A DNA stretch of 42,107 nt from Planctomycetota bacterium (GTDB lineage Bacteria; Planctomycetota; Planctomycetia; Planctomycetales; Planctomycetaceae): the NCBI GenBank assembly GCA_016872645.1, contig VGZH01000050.1:1-42107 (forward strand), in the 5' to 3' direction. Positions within the stretch are counted from its first letter, which is position 1; every line of letters starts with the position of its first letter. Below the pieces are notes generated by a model. It ran no database searches, was not told the origin of the DNA, and saw only the letters and a list, made by a program, of their open reading frames with translations. A program made the translations under genes and the position numbers. This document shows, piece by piece, positions 35,842-42,107 of this stretch.

Positions 35842-36116
35842 TCTGCTGAGCAAGTTCTGAAAAGCCCCGCAGGACTCGACCTCGCCGCGTGGCTGGATCG
35901 CATCGAGAAGGGAATGACCGCCGCTGTCCCCGAAGTTCGCTGGACGATGAACAGGTGCCTGACAGAAATCGGCATCCACTTCCCCAAAAAGTCCGCGAGC
36001 CGGCACTCGCAATCGGTGAGAAGTTGGGAATCGATCGCGATTATCCCTGTTCCAATGGGTGTGCCTTTCCGTTCGCCCCGATCTGGATTTACGAAATGGT
36101 GAGGCGGCAGTGGTGA
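35842..36116 (+). pseudogene. C-terminal remnant of a DNA alkylation repair (AlkD-like) gene
   Basis: Two frames together give the end of an AlkD-like HEAT-repeat protein. The first frame reads LAAWLDRIEKGMTAAVPEVR and then WTMNRCLTEIGIHFPK. After about 35980 the match passes to another frame: VREPALAIGEKLGIDRDYP, then CSNGCAFPFAPIWIYEMV and a stop at 36116. The combination IGIH...R..A..IGEKLG...DYP...GC..PFAPIWI..MV is the conserved ending of this family. The N-terminal two thirds are absent: directly upstream is the 295-bp repeat, which probably replaced or truncated it. A frameshift is also present. The remnant cannot be functional. Confidence 0.72.
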
Positions 36117-36511
36117 ACCATCAACCAGCCCGCCGCACAGCAATGCCGGTGCAGAGTGCAAAGTGAAAAACGCAATTCATCCATTTTGCACTAAGCACTG
36201 CCTCCTCTAAATCCAACATCCGGAGCCTCACGGCATCATTTCTCGCCACCGTTCCAATACGTTGAAAGAGTCGCGAATGACACAACACGGACCAACGACG
36301 TCAATGCCACCTGAGACACCCGATCCGGCGTGGTAGCGGAATTGGTGCGAACCGCTAAGGGCCGAAAGAAAACGATTCATCCGCCCAGCAACTTGGATGG
36401 CCACTCGCTGGCGTTTGGCGGATCGAATAACGATCGCGCCTTGTCCGCAAGCAAGCAGCCAATAAGATCAACTAGCCACGAATGCCACACGAATCTAAGA
36501 AGAGGCCGCCC
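36117..36511. other. Gene-free stretch upstream of the FG-GAP gene
   Basis: About 395 bases that should contain the promoter of the following gene. An imperfect inverted repeat is visible (36151-36168 with 36184-36201, GTGCAAAGTG-like arms). A plus-strand frame at 36330-36480 is protein-like in composition but unrecognised. Confidence 0.35.
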
Positions 36512-38818
36512 ATGCTCTCACGCAAAGTTTGGAAAATCATCATGGGGTTGGTGTTGCTTGTGGCCGTTGTTTTTGTTGGTCGAGAAATCACCGGTCGCCT
36601 CGCTGTCTCGCGTCACGATGGAGTTGGCAAGATTGTCAAGGAGGGCGTGACTTCGTCAGACGAGTCTGGTGTTTCAGGATCGACTTCAAAACGAATTTTT
36701 CTGAGCCGCCAAACCATCGATGCCAGCGGCCTCACGTTCGTGCGGGAGCGATTGAAGCCTTGGAAAGCCGACGCTTCCCTGGCGGAAATTGCCAAGGTCT
36801 GGGAACACCCGGGACGCGATGTCATTCAAGAAGCCGACCAAAAGTTAGCGGAAGACAATCTATCGGCCGATTTTTCAGCCTTTCTGCGCATGGTGCAGGC
36901 CTCATGCCGGGTCTACGAGGGGGATCCCAAGCAGGCGTTTGACGACTTAGCACGGCTACGGCTCGAGATGGAAAATAATCAAACCGTGGCAGAGAAGTAC
37001 CTGTATACGGTGATCTACCTGCAGGCCGTCACATCGCTCCGCCGCGGCGAAACAGAGAACTGCGTCAAGTGTCGCGGCGAGGGATCTTGCATTCTCCCCC
37101 TTTCTCCCTCCGCGAAACACACCGATCAATCTGGCTCCCGATTGGCCATCAAGTACTTCACGGAATACCTCGACAAGTTCCCCGAGGATTTGGAAGTTCG
37201 CTGGCTGCTCAACGTGGCCCACATGACGCTCGGACAATATCCCGAGGGGGTCGATTCTAAATACCGGATTTCGTTAGCCCAGTACGAGCGTTCCGAGTTC
37301 TCGATCGGCAAGTTTCGCGATGTCGGTCACCTTGTGGGGATCAATTGCCTGAACATGGCGGGGGGCGCGATTCTCGATGATTTCGATAACGATGGACTAC
37401 TGGACCTCGTGTTCACCACAGCTGATCCCACGCAGACCATGGCCTACTTTCGCAACAAGGGAGACGGCACGTTTGGGGATCGCACCAAAGAAGCCGGTTT
37501 GTCGGATCAACTCGGCGGGTTGAACTGCGTTCAAGCCGACTTCAACAACGATGGCTTTCTGGACATCTTTATCCCGCGCGGCGCATGGCTCACGACACCC
37601 ATGCGGCCGAGTTTGCTCAAGAACAACGGGAACAACACGTTCACTGATGTCACTGCCGACGCAGGCCTCATGCACCCGATGAATACCGACACATGCCAGT
37701 GGGCCGACTTCGATAACGACGGCTGGCTCGATTTGTTCGTGTGCGGTGAAGCCCAACCGAGTCGGCTGTACCGGAACAAGGGGAATGGGACTTTCGAGGA
37801 TGCGACATCGACCGCTGGACTCGACGACATTCCCGGAATGTGGAAGGGTTGCTCGTGGTTTGATTACGACGGAGATCGCTTCCCCGATTTGTTCCTCAAC
37901 AACCTGACTGGGGCGCCGAAACTCTTCCACAATAACCGCGATGGCACGTTGAGCGACGTAACGCTCGAGAAAGGTATCGATGCCCCCACCGTGGGACTGT
38001 CGTGCTGGACTTGGGACTACGATAACGACGGCTGGCTGGATATTTGTGCCACCAGTTTCGACAGGTCGCTCACCGACATGGTCAAAGGACTGCTTGGAGA
38101 ACCGCACCAGCGAAAGCCGGGCAAGCTGTACCGCAACTTGGGCGGCAAAGAATTCGAAGATGTGGCCCAGGAGGTCGGACTTGATGAATGCTATTCATCG
38201 ATGGGCAGTAACTTCGGCGACTTCGACAACGACGGCTTCCTCGATATTTATCTGGGAACGGGCGACCACGACGTCGCCACGCTGGTACCCAACCGCTTGA
38301 TTCGAAATCTTGGCGGTAAAAAGTTCGTCGACATCTCAGCGTCGTCGGGAACCGGACATCTGCAAAAGGGACACGGGATCGGCTGCGGCGATTGGAATCG
38401 CGACGGAAACTTGGACATCGCGATTGAGATGGGAGGTGCGATTCCTGGTGACCGGTACCACAATGTGTTGTTCCTCAATCCGGGCCAAGGAAACCACTGG
38501 CTTAACGTAAAGCTCGTGGGAAAGAAGTCCAATACTTCGGCAATTGGCGCTCGTATCAAGGCTGTTACTTCGGGTGAAAACCCGCAAACCATTTACCGCA
38601 CGGTTTGCTCGGGGAGCAGTTTCGGGGCGAACCCGCTGGAGCAGATGGTCGGGCTAGGCAAGGCAGAACAAATCGCGGAACTTGAGATCTATTGGCCCAC
38701 CAGCGACACCACTCAAGTTTTTCGAGATATTCCCGCCGATCAGGCCATCGAAATCACGGAGTTCGCTGCGGATTTTAAGAAGCGTGAATACAAGCCAATT
38801 CCATTACCCAAGGAATAG
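36512..38818 (+). CDS. CRTAC1-type protein: FG-GAP propeller plus ASPIC/UnbV domain
   Basis: A 768-residue membrane-anchored protein. The ATG at 36512 is preferred because GAGG lies 7 bases upstream; 36482 is also in frame. One N-terminal helix (IIMGLVLLVAVVFVG) should anchor it with the rest outside. Residues about 90-240 look helical and TPR-like, with a Cys pair region CVKCRGEGSC followed by a conserved HTDQSGSRLAIKYFTEYL. Seven FG-GAP/VCBS calcium motifs follow: DFDNDGLLDLV, DFNNDGFLDIF, DFDNDGWLDLF, DYDGDRFPDLF, DYDNDGWLDIC, DFDNDGFLDIY and DWNRDGNLDIA, enough for a seven-bladed propeller. The end is an ASPIC/UnbV domain (NHWLNVKLVGKKSNTSAIGA, then ELEIYWPTSDTTQVFRDI). The role is probably calcium-dependent adhesion or binding. 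It lies between the two 295-bp repeats. Confidence 0.93.
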   Translation: MLSRKVWKIIMGLVLLVAVVFVGREITGRLAVSRHDGVGKIVKEGVTSSDESGVSGSTSKRIFLSRQTIDASGLTFVRERLKPWKADASLAEIAKVWEHPGRDVIQEADQKLAEDNLSADFSAFLRMVQASCRVYEGDPKQAFDDLARLRLEMENNQTVAEKYLYTVIYLQAVTSLRRGETENCVKCRGEGSCILPLSPSAKHTDQSGSRLAIKYFTEYLDKFPEDLEVRWLLNVAHMTLGQYPEGVDSKYRISLAQYERSEFSIGKFRDVGHLVGINCLNMAGGAILDDFDNDGLLDLVFTTADPTQTMAYFRNKGDGTFGDRTKEAGLSDQLGGLNCVQADFNNDGFLDIFIPRGAWLTTPMRPSLLKNNGNNTFTDVTADAGLMHPMNTDTCQWADFDNDGWLDLFVCGEAQPSRLYRNKGNGTFEDATSTAGLDDIPGMWKGCSWFDYDGDRFPDLFLNNLTGAPKLFHNNRDGTLSDVTLEKGIDAPTVGLSCWTWDYDNDGWLDICATSFDRSLTDMVKGLLGEPHQRKPGKLYRNLGGKEFEDVAQEVGLDECYSSMGSNFGDFDNDGFLDIYLGTGDHDVATLVPNRLIRNLGGKKFVDISASSGTGHLQKGHGIGCGDWNRDGNLDIAIEMGGAIPGDRYHNVLFLNPGQGNHWLNVKLVGKKSNTSAIGARIKAVTSGENPQTIYRTVCSGSSFGANPLEQMVGLGKAEQIAELEIYWPTSDTTQVFRDIPADQAIEITEFAADFKKREYKPIPLPKE

Positions 38819-38842
38819 GCGACGATCGGTTCTCTTGACGGC

Positions 38843-39137
38843 GTGCAATCAAACTCAGACGCCACTTTCACGCAGTGCATTTAATGTCCTGGATTCGTGC
38901 GGGTGGCGCAGTTCGCGAGCAGTTCTGATTTTTTCGCACGGTCGCTCGACACGAAGTTGTCCCACGCATCTTCGAAAAATTTGGCTGGTCAAGGTAATGC
39001 GGTTGGAATGTTTGGATTCACTGCGCCCGCGTTCTCTTGTTGCATCCAGGCCGAAGAATCTGCACCACCTCGAAATCCACGAGCGGGACCAGTTCGACGA
39101 CACGCTTTTGGCCCGTTGGATTCGGCAGCCATCCGTT
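38843..39137. repeat. 295-bp direct repeat, copy 2
   Basis: Second copy of the repeat at 35547-35841, same orientation, starting 24 bases after the stop codon of the FG-GAP gene. The sequences immediately outside the two copies are unrelated on both sides, so the boundaries are sharp. No DNA-alkylation-repair sequence follows this copy. Confidence 0.9.
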
Positions 39138-39348
39138 CTGCAGAGCGAGTCCGCGCTCTTGTTCCCACGCGTTCTTCCGTGAGATGTTTAGCGGTGCTAA
39201 CGACGGTCGCAAATGGCGGGATGTACTAGTGCCGCTCATTGAACTCCCCTGGCTTTCGACGGTTTGCTAATGGCAAGAATCTGGACGAGGGAATTCGAAA
39301 TACATGGCGTCCGGTGTCGCGACGAAAGCGTTGGGGCAAGGCTTCGAA
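39138..39348. other. Spacer after repeat copy 2
   Basis: About 210 bases up to the stop codon of the PLP enzyme gene on the other strand. I see no gene or terminator. Confidence 0.35.
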
Positions 39349-40434
39349 CTATGATTCGTGCAACCGCGAGAATTCTTCCAGGTTGACCAGCGGAGCACCG
39401 GCCGTCGCGGCGACCGTCTCCTCGACCGAGTGGGGGTCTTTGAAGCCGGAACCGGTGATCATGCAGATGATGTGGGCGTCGGAGGTAAGGCGGCGTTCGC
39501 GAGCGGCTCGCAGGGCACCAGCGAGGGCGACGGCTCCGGCGGGTTCGGTGAAGATCCCTTCGTCGCGGGCGAGGCGGCGTTGAGTTTCCCAGACTTGGTC
39601 ATCGGTGACGACGTGGCCGCTGCCGCCGGAGGCTCGGCATTCGTTGACGGCCCAGTGGCCGTCGTTGATCGTCGGGACTTGCAAGCCGCTGATGCGTGTC
39701 GTGCTGGTCACTTCGCGAGCTTGCGTGTGTCCGTCGCGCAACGGTGAGGCCATCGTGTCGTTTCCTTCGGGCTGCACGACTTCGACGGCGGGGCTCTTTC
39801 CGAGCACTCCGCGTTCGACAAGTTTGCGAAAGCCTCGTGCGGCGGCGACGGCGAGTCCCCCTCCACCGGCGGGACAGAAGAGATGATCAATCGTCGGCGT
39901 TTGCTCGGCGAGATCGAACGCGACGGTTTCCACGCCTGTCATGCCGGGAGCGGAATACTTGTACGAGCTGACTTGCACAGCAGCGTCCGGTTCGCTGCCC
40001 CATTTCTGAATGAGTGCCATCACGGCCGAGGTGGTCGCGATATCGGCTCCGAAGCCGCGAATGCGATACAGCTTCGCTCCGTAACAGAGCATCTGCTGCA
40101 ACTTGCCAAGCGGCGCCCCTTCGACAATCGCGATCAGGCATTGAATCCCCGCCGCCGCGCAATACGCGGCCAGCGACGCTCCGGTGTTGCCGCTCGACGT
40201 CGCGATGCAGCGTGTCTTTCCGGCGGCGACCATGTGCGAGACCGTCGCCGCCGCGAAGCGATCCTTGTACGAAGCCGTCGGGCTGACGAAGTCGAGCTTG
40301 AACCAGAGGTTCTTCAATCCGGCGTTCGGCCCGATGCTTCGCGAGCGAACGAGCGGTGTCTGTCCTTCGCCGAGCGTGATGCGAGCGTGTTCCGGCACGA
40401 AGTCGATCAGGTCTGCCCAACGCCAGATGCTCAT
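39349..40434 (-). CDS. Threonine synthase-like PLP-dependent enzyme
   Basis: A 361-residue fold-type II PLP enzyme most like threonine synthase, which converts O-phosphohomoserine to threonine. The opening LGEGQTPLVRSRSIG is typical. The PLP Lys57 lies in SPTASYKDRFAA, the Asn-binding block is ATSSGNTGASLAAY, and the phosphate-binding glycine loop is FCPAGGGGLAVAAARG. FTEPAGAVALAGAL and ICMITGSGFKDP close the fold. The latter is the threonine-synthase type of C-terminus (TGxGxKD). Related enzymes such as diaminopropionate or cysteate synthase cannot be fully excluded. No homoserine pathway gene is nearby. The ribosome site is weak (GAGA). Confidence 0.85.
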   Translation of the reverse strand: MSIWRWADLIDFVPEHARITLGEGQTPLVRSRSIGPNAGLKNLWFKLDFVSPTASYKDRFAAATVSHMVAAGKTRCIATSSGNTGASLAAYCAAAGIQCLIAIVEGAPLGKLQQMLCYGAKLYRIRGFGADIATTSAVMALIQKWGSEPDAAVQVSSYKYSAPGMTGVETVAFDLAEQTPTIDHLFCPAGGGGLAVAAARGFRKLVERGVLGKSPAVEVVQPEGNDTMASPLRDGHTQAREVTSTTRISGLQVPTINDGHWAVNECRASGGSGHVVTDDQVWETQRRLARDEGIFTEPAGAVALAGALRAARERRLTSDAHIICMITGSGFKDPHSVEETVAATAGAPLVNLEEFSRLHES

Positions 40435-40454
40435 GGTTGATCTCGCTGAGTCTC

Positions 40455-40522
40455 AGGATGGCTGCCCTCGACCATCTTGCCTGGTCTTGCACAAACGCGG
40501 GACGGCCGAGGGCGGCCATCCT
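40455..40522. repeat. GTAG-tagged inverted repeat between divergent genes
   Basis: Two 16-base arms (40455-40470 and 40507-40522) are complementary with one mismatch and separated by 36 bases. On the minus strand the right arm is preceded by TTGTAG. It lies between the divergent start codons of the PLP enzyme and the phosphatase-like gene, inside their promoter space, so it is not a terminator for either. Confidence 0.65.
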
Positions 40523-40589
40523 ACAATCGCCTCGTCGCGAAACGGTATCGCGGAGACTGCGGATCGCAACCTTGGAAGTGAGGTGATTC

Positions 40590-41708
40590 GTGCGAGAGAT
40601 ATTTGTCTGGCCGTTTGCCATTGCAGTGCTCTTGATCTGCTGGAGTGAATCGTTCGCTGGCGAGGCTGCTCTCAAGAGCAAGAACGTCATCTACATCACT
40701 TGGGACGGCTTTCGCTGGCAGGAGTTTTTCGGCGGCGCACAGCAGACGTTGATTGCCAAAGACGCCGGAGTCTCCGACATCGATGGGGTAAAGCAACGCT
40801 TCTGGCGCGAATCCGAATCAGAGCGTCGCGAAGTCTTGTTGCCGTTTGTCTGGAAGACGATCGCGACGCGCGGGCAAATCTTTGGCGATCCGGCGGCGAA
40901 CGCGGCGGCGAAAATGGAGAATACTCACAAGTTCTCCTACCCCGGTTACAGCGAGATGTTCTGCGGGTTCGCGGATGACAAAGGGATCGACTCGAACAAG
41001 AAATTTCCGAACCCGCATGTCAACGTGTTGGAGTTCTTGAATCGCCGTCCCGGTTTTCAGAGCCGTGTTGCCGCGATCGCGACGTGGGACGTGTTTCCGT
41101 CGATCCTCAATCAGGAGCGAAGCGGCGTGTACGTTCACGCGGGGCCGGGGCCAATTCCAGGGAACTCGCTCAGCGATCGTGAGAAGATGCTCAACGAAAT
41201 GATTGCCGACACGGTCATGCTCTGGCCGGACAATCAACTCGATGTGATCACCATGCAGGTCGCTCGCGAGTACCTGCTCAAGCACAAGCCGCGAGTTCTC
41301 TTCATTGGGCTGGGGGAGACGGACGAGTGGGGACACGGGCGTCGTTACGACCGGTACTTGCATGCGGCGAATCGAGCGGATGCTTTTGTCGGCAAGTTGT
41401 GGGAGTTGTTGCAGTCGCTGCCGGAGTACAAGGACCAAACGTCGCTGGTCCTGGGTTGCGATCATGGCCGAGGGAGCACGATTCGCGACTGGACCGACCA
41501 CGGAGCGAAGATCGAGGGGGCGGAGTTCGTCTGGTCGGCGGTGTTCGGCCCGGACACGCCGGCGTTGGGAGTGCGATCGGATGTGAACGTGACGCTCAGC
41601 CAAATCGCGGCGACGTTGGCAACGCTGGTCGGCGAGGATTTTCGCGCGGCCAGCCCGAAAACGGCAGCTCCACTTCCCGGCGTCATCTCCACGAAGCCGG
41701 CGCAATGA
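40590..41708 (+). CDS. Secreted alkaline-phosphatase-superfamily protein
   Basis: A 372-residue exported metalloenzyme of the alkaline phosphatase superfamily (phosphodiesterase/phosphopentomutase-like fold). The GTG start at 40590 has GAGGTGA about 4 bases upstream and opens a signal peptide (REIFVWPFAIAVLLICW, cleaved near SFAGEA). Metal ligands are visible as Asp39 in YITWDGFRWQEF, Asp and His in GLGETDEWGHGRRYDRY, Asp and His in LGCDHGRGS and a last His in TDHGAKIEG. The nucleophile position is expected in HKFSYPGYSEMFCGF (about residues 113-127), with Ser121 a candidate. The substrate is unknown; a phosphate or sulfate ester is likely. It is divergent from the PLP enzyme gene. Confidence 0.85.
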   Translation: MREIFVWPFAIAVLLICWSESFAGEAALKSKNVIYITWDGFRWQEFFGGAQQTLIAKDAGVSDIDGVKQRFWRESESERREVLLPFVWKTIATRGQIFGDPAANAAAKMENTHKFSYPGYSEMFCGFADDKGIDSNKKFPNPHVNVLEFLNRRPGFQSRVAAIATWDVFPSILNQERSGVYVHAGPGPIPGNSLSDREKMLNEMIADTVMLWPDNQLDVITMQVAREYLLKHKPRVLFIGLGETDEWGHGRRYDRYLHAANRADAFVGKLWELLQSLPEYKDQTSLVLGCDHGRGSTIRDWTDHGAKIEGAEFVWSAVFGPDTPALGVRSDVNVTLSQIAATLATLVGEDFRAASPKTAAPLPGVISTKPAQ

Positions 41709-41889
41709 CGTCTCGTCGTGAGTGACCGATGAGCCGGTTTGCCGTCTTTCGAATGAGTTGCAATGCTCCAAACCGCATGTTTCCGAAATTCTGAAATTTT
41801 CGCGAAGCGTTGGGAGTTGCGGGGTGTTGAGTGCCGCAGACGGGCCGTCGCGACGCTGTGGATGAAAGCGTCCGTTAGACTGTTTCATA

Positions 41890-42107
41890 ATGCCGAACCC
41901 CGCAGGCGAGTTCATGGATACTGCGCTGGAAATGCCCGGCCTGATTGTGTCGAGCAGTTCCGAGCGTGCGGCTATGCCCTCGTCGGCTCCGATTGCCACG
42001 GCCGCAAGATCGCAGACCAAGCCTGCTCGAACTCATGACCCGATTGGCGAGTGCATTGTCCGCTTCACCGACGAATTGCAGGCCGGCCTCCGCCCGAAGA
42101 TCGAAGA
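41890..42107 (+). CDS. Possible gene start, cut by the right edge
   Basis: An ATG at 41890 opens a frame that stays open to the end of the window (72 residues). The first 48 residues are Ser/Ala/Pro-rich, and the last part (HDPIGECIVRFTDELQAGL) is more protein-like. No ribosome site is clear. It could be the N-terminus of a real protein or chance; I do not recognise it. The stretch 41709-41889 before it shows nothing else. Confidence 0.4.
   Translation, partial: MPNPAGEFMDTALEMPGLIVSSSSERAAMPSSAPIATAARSQTKPARTHDPIGECIVRFTDELQAGLRPKIE

Noticed and set aside
35553-36161. Minus-strand open frame across repeat copy 1 and the AlkD remnant
   Set aside because: It has no family match, and the plus strand clearly carries the AlkD-like ending. 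The similar short frame at copy 2 exists only because the DNA is repeated.
36482-36511. Upstream ATG of the FG-GAP gene
   Set aside because: No ribosome site precedes it, and the ATG at 36512 has GAGG at good spacing and begins closer to the membrane helix.
35547-39137. Composite transposon formed by the two 295-bp repeats
   Set aside because: Neither repeat has a transposase or terminal inverted repeats, so a mobile-element call is not supported; they are reported as repeats only.
40818-42020. Minus-strand open frame of 400 codons
   Set aside because: Antisense to the phosphatase-superfamily gene and continuing into spacer; Arg-rich with no motif.

Overview
The window looks like a chromosome segment of a planctomycete (Planctomycetota). 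The evidence is the set of families: a DUF1549/DUF1553 - DUF1501 - WD40 gene set, a DUF1559 pseudopilin-like protein with an H-x9-DG tail, a secreted S1-type sulfatase, a CRTAC1-type FG-GAP/ASPIC-UnbV protein, a large DUF5117/DUF4953-type metalloprotease, many Sec or Tat signal peptides, and the remains of a planctomycete-style ECF sigma factor. Base composition is moderately GC-rich and coding is dense, mostly on the minus strand. I saw no tRNA, rRNA, CRISPR array, transposase or phage gene.

Layout. 1-5.3 kb (minus): gatB, then a secreted acetylxylan-esterase-like hydrolase and a sulfatase, both probably acting on polysaccharide. 5.4-6.7 kb (plus): a secreted protein of unknown function. 6.8-7.4 kb: decayed remains of a beta-carbonic anhydrase. 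7.4-10.3 kb (minus): a zinc metalloprotease. 10.8-13.3 kb (minus): a compact three-gene operon of alpha/beta hydrolase, BshB1-like deacetylase and PP2C phosphatase. 13.7-17.9 kb (minus): an HTH-EIIA fusion, a TIM-barrel isomerase, a Tat-exported DUF3500 protein and a DapA-family aldolase with an unusual C-terminal tail. 18.2-19.6 kb (minus): a soluble histidine kinase and an HTH-REC response regulator, separated by a clear terminator. 20.0-23.4 kb (minus): hemP, a DUF1559 protein and mnmG. 23.4-25.1 kb: an SGNH hydrolase (plus) convergent with a frameshifted DUF1963-like gene (minus). 25.1-29.4 kb (minus): WD40, DUF1501 and DUF1549/DUF1553 genes. 29.6-31.1 kb (plus): an ornithine-cyclodeaminase-family gene and a broken ECF sigma gene. 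31.3-35.3 kb (minus): a 1341-residue BNR/sortilin-like propeller protein carrying three PDZ domains. 35.5-39.1 kb: two 295-bp direct repeats that enclose a DNA-alkylation-repair remnant and an intact FG-GAP/ASPIC-UnbV gene. 39.3-41.7 kb: a threonine-synthase-like PLP enzyme and a divergent alkaline-phosphatase-superfamily protein. The right edge holds the open 5' end of a possible gene.

How the parts relate. Housekeeping genes (gatB, mnmG) sit among accessory genes for extracellular polymer breakdown and signalling. Two signalling proteins share one design, an N-terminal excisionase/MerR-type helix-turn-helix fused to a signal-receiving module (EIIA in one, REC in the other). At least four genes are visibly decaying: beta-carbonic anhydrase, DUF1963, ECF sigma and DNA alkylation repair. 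Several intergenic gaps hold palindromes that begin with the same short GTAG tag.

The best candidates for something new are the possible bacterial-microcompartment targeting tail on the DapA-family aldolase, the PDZ triplet inserted into a beta-propeller, the 295-bp repeat pair, and the GTAG-tagged palindromes. None is proven from sequence alone.
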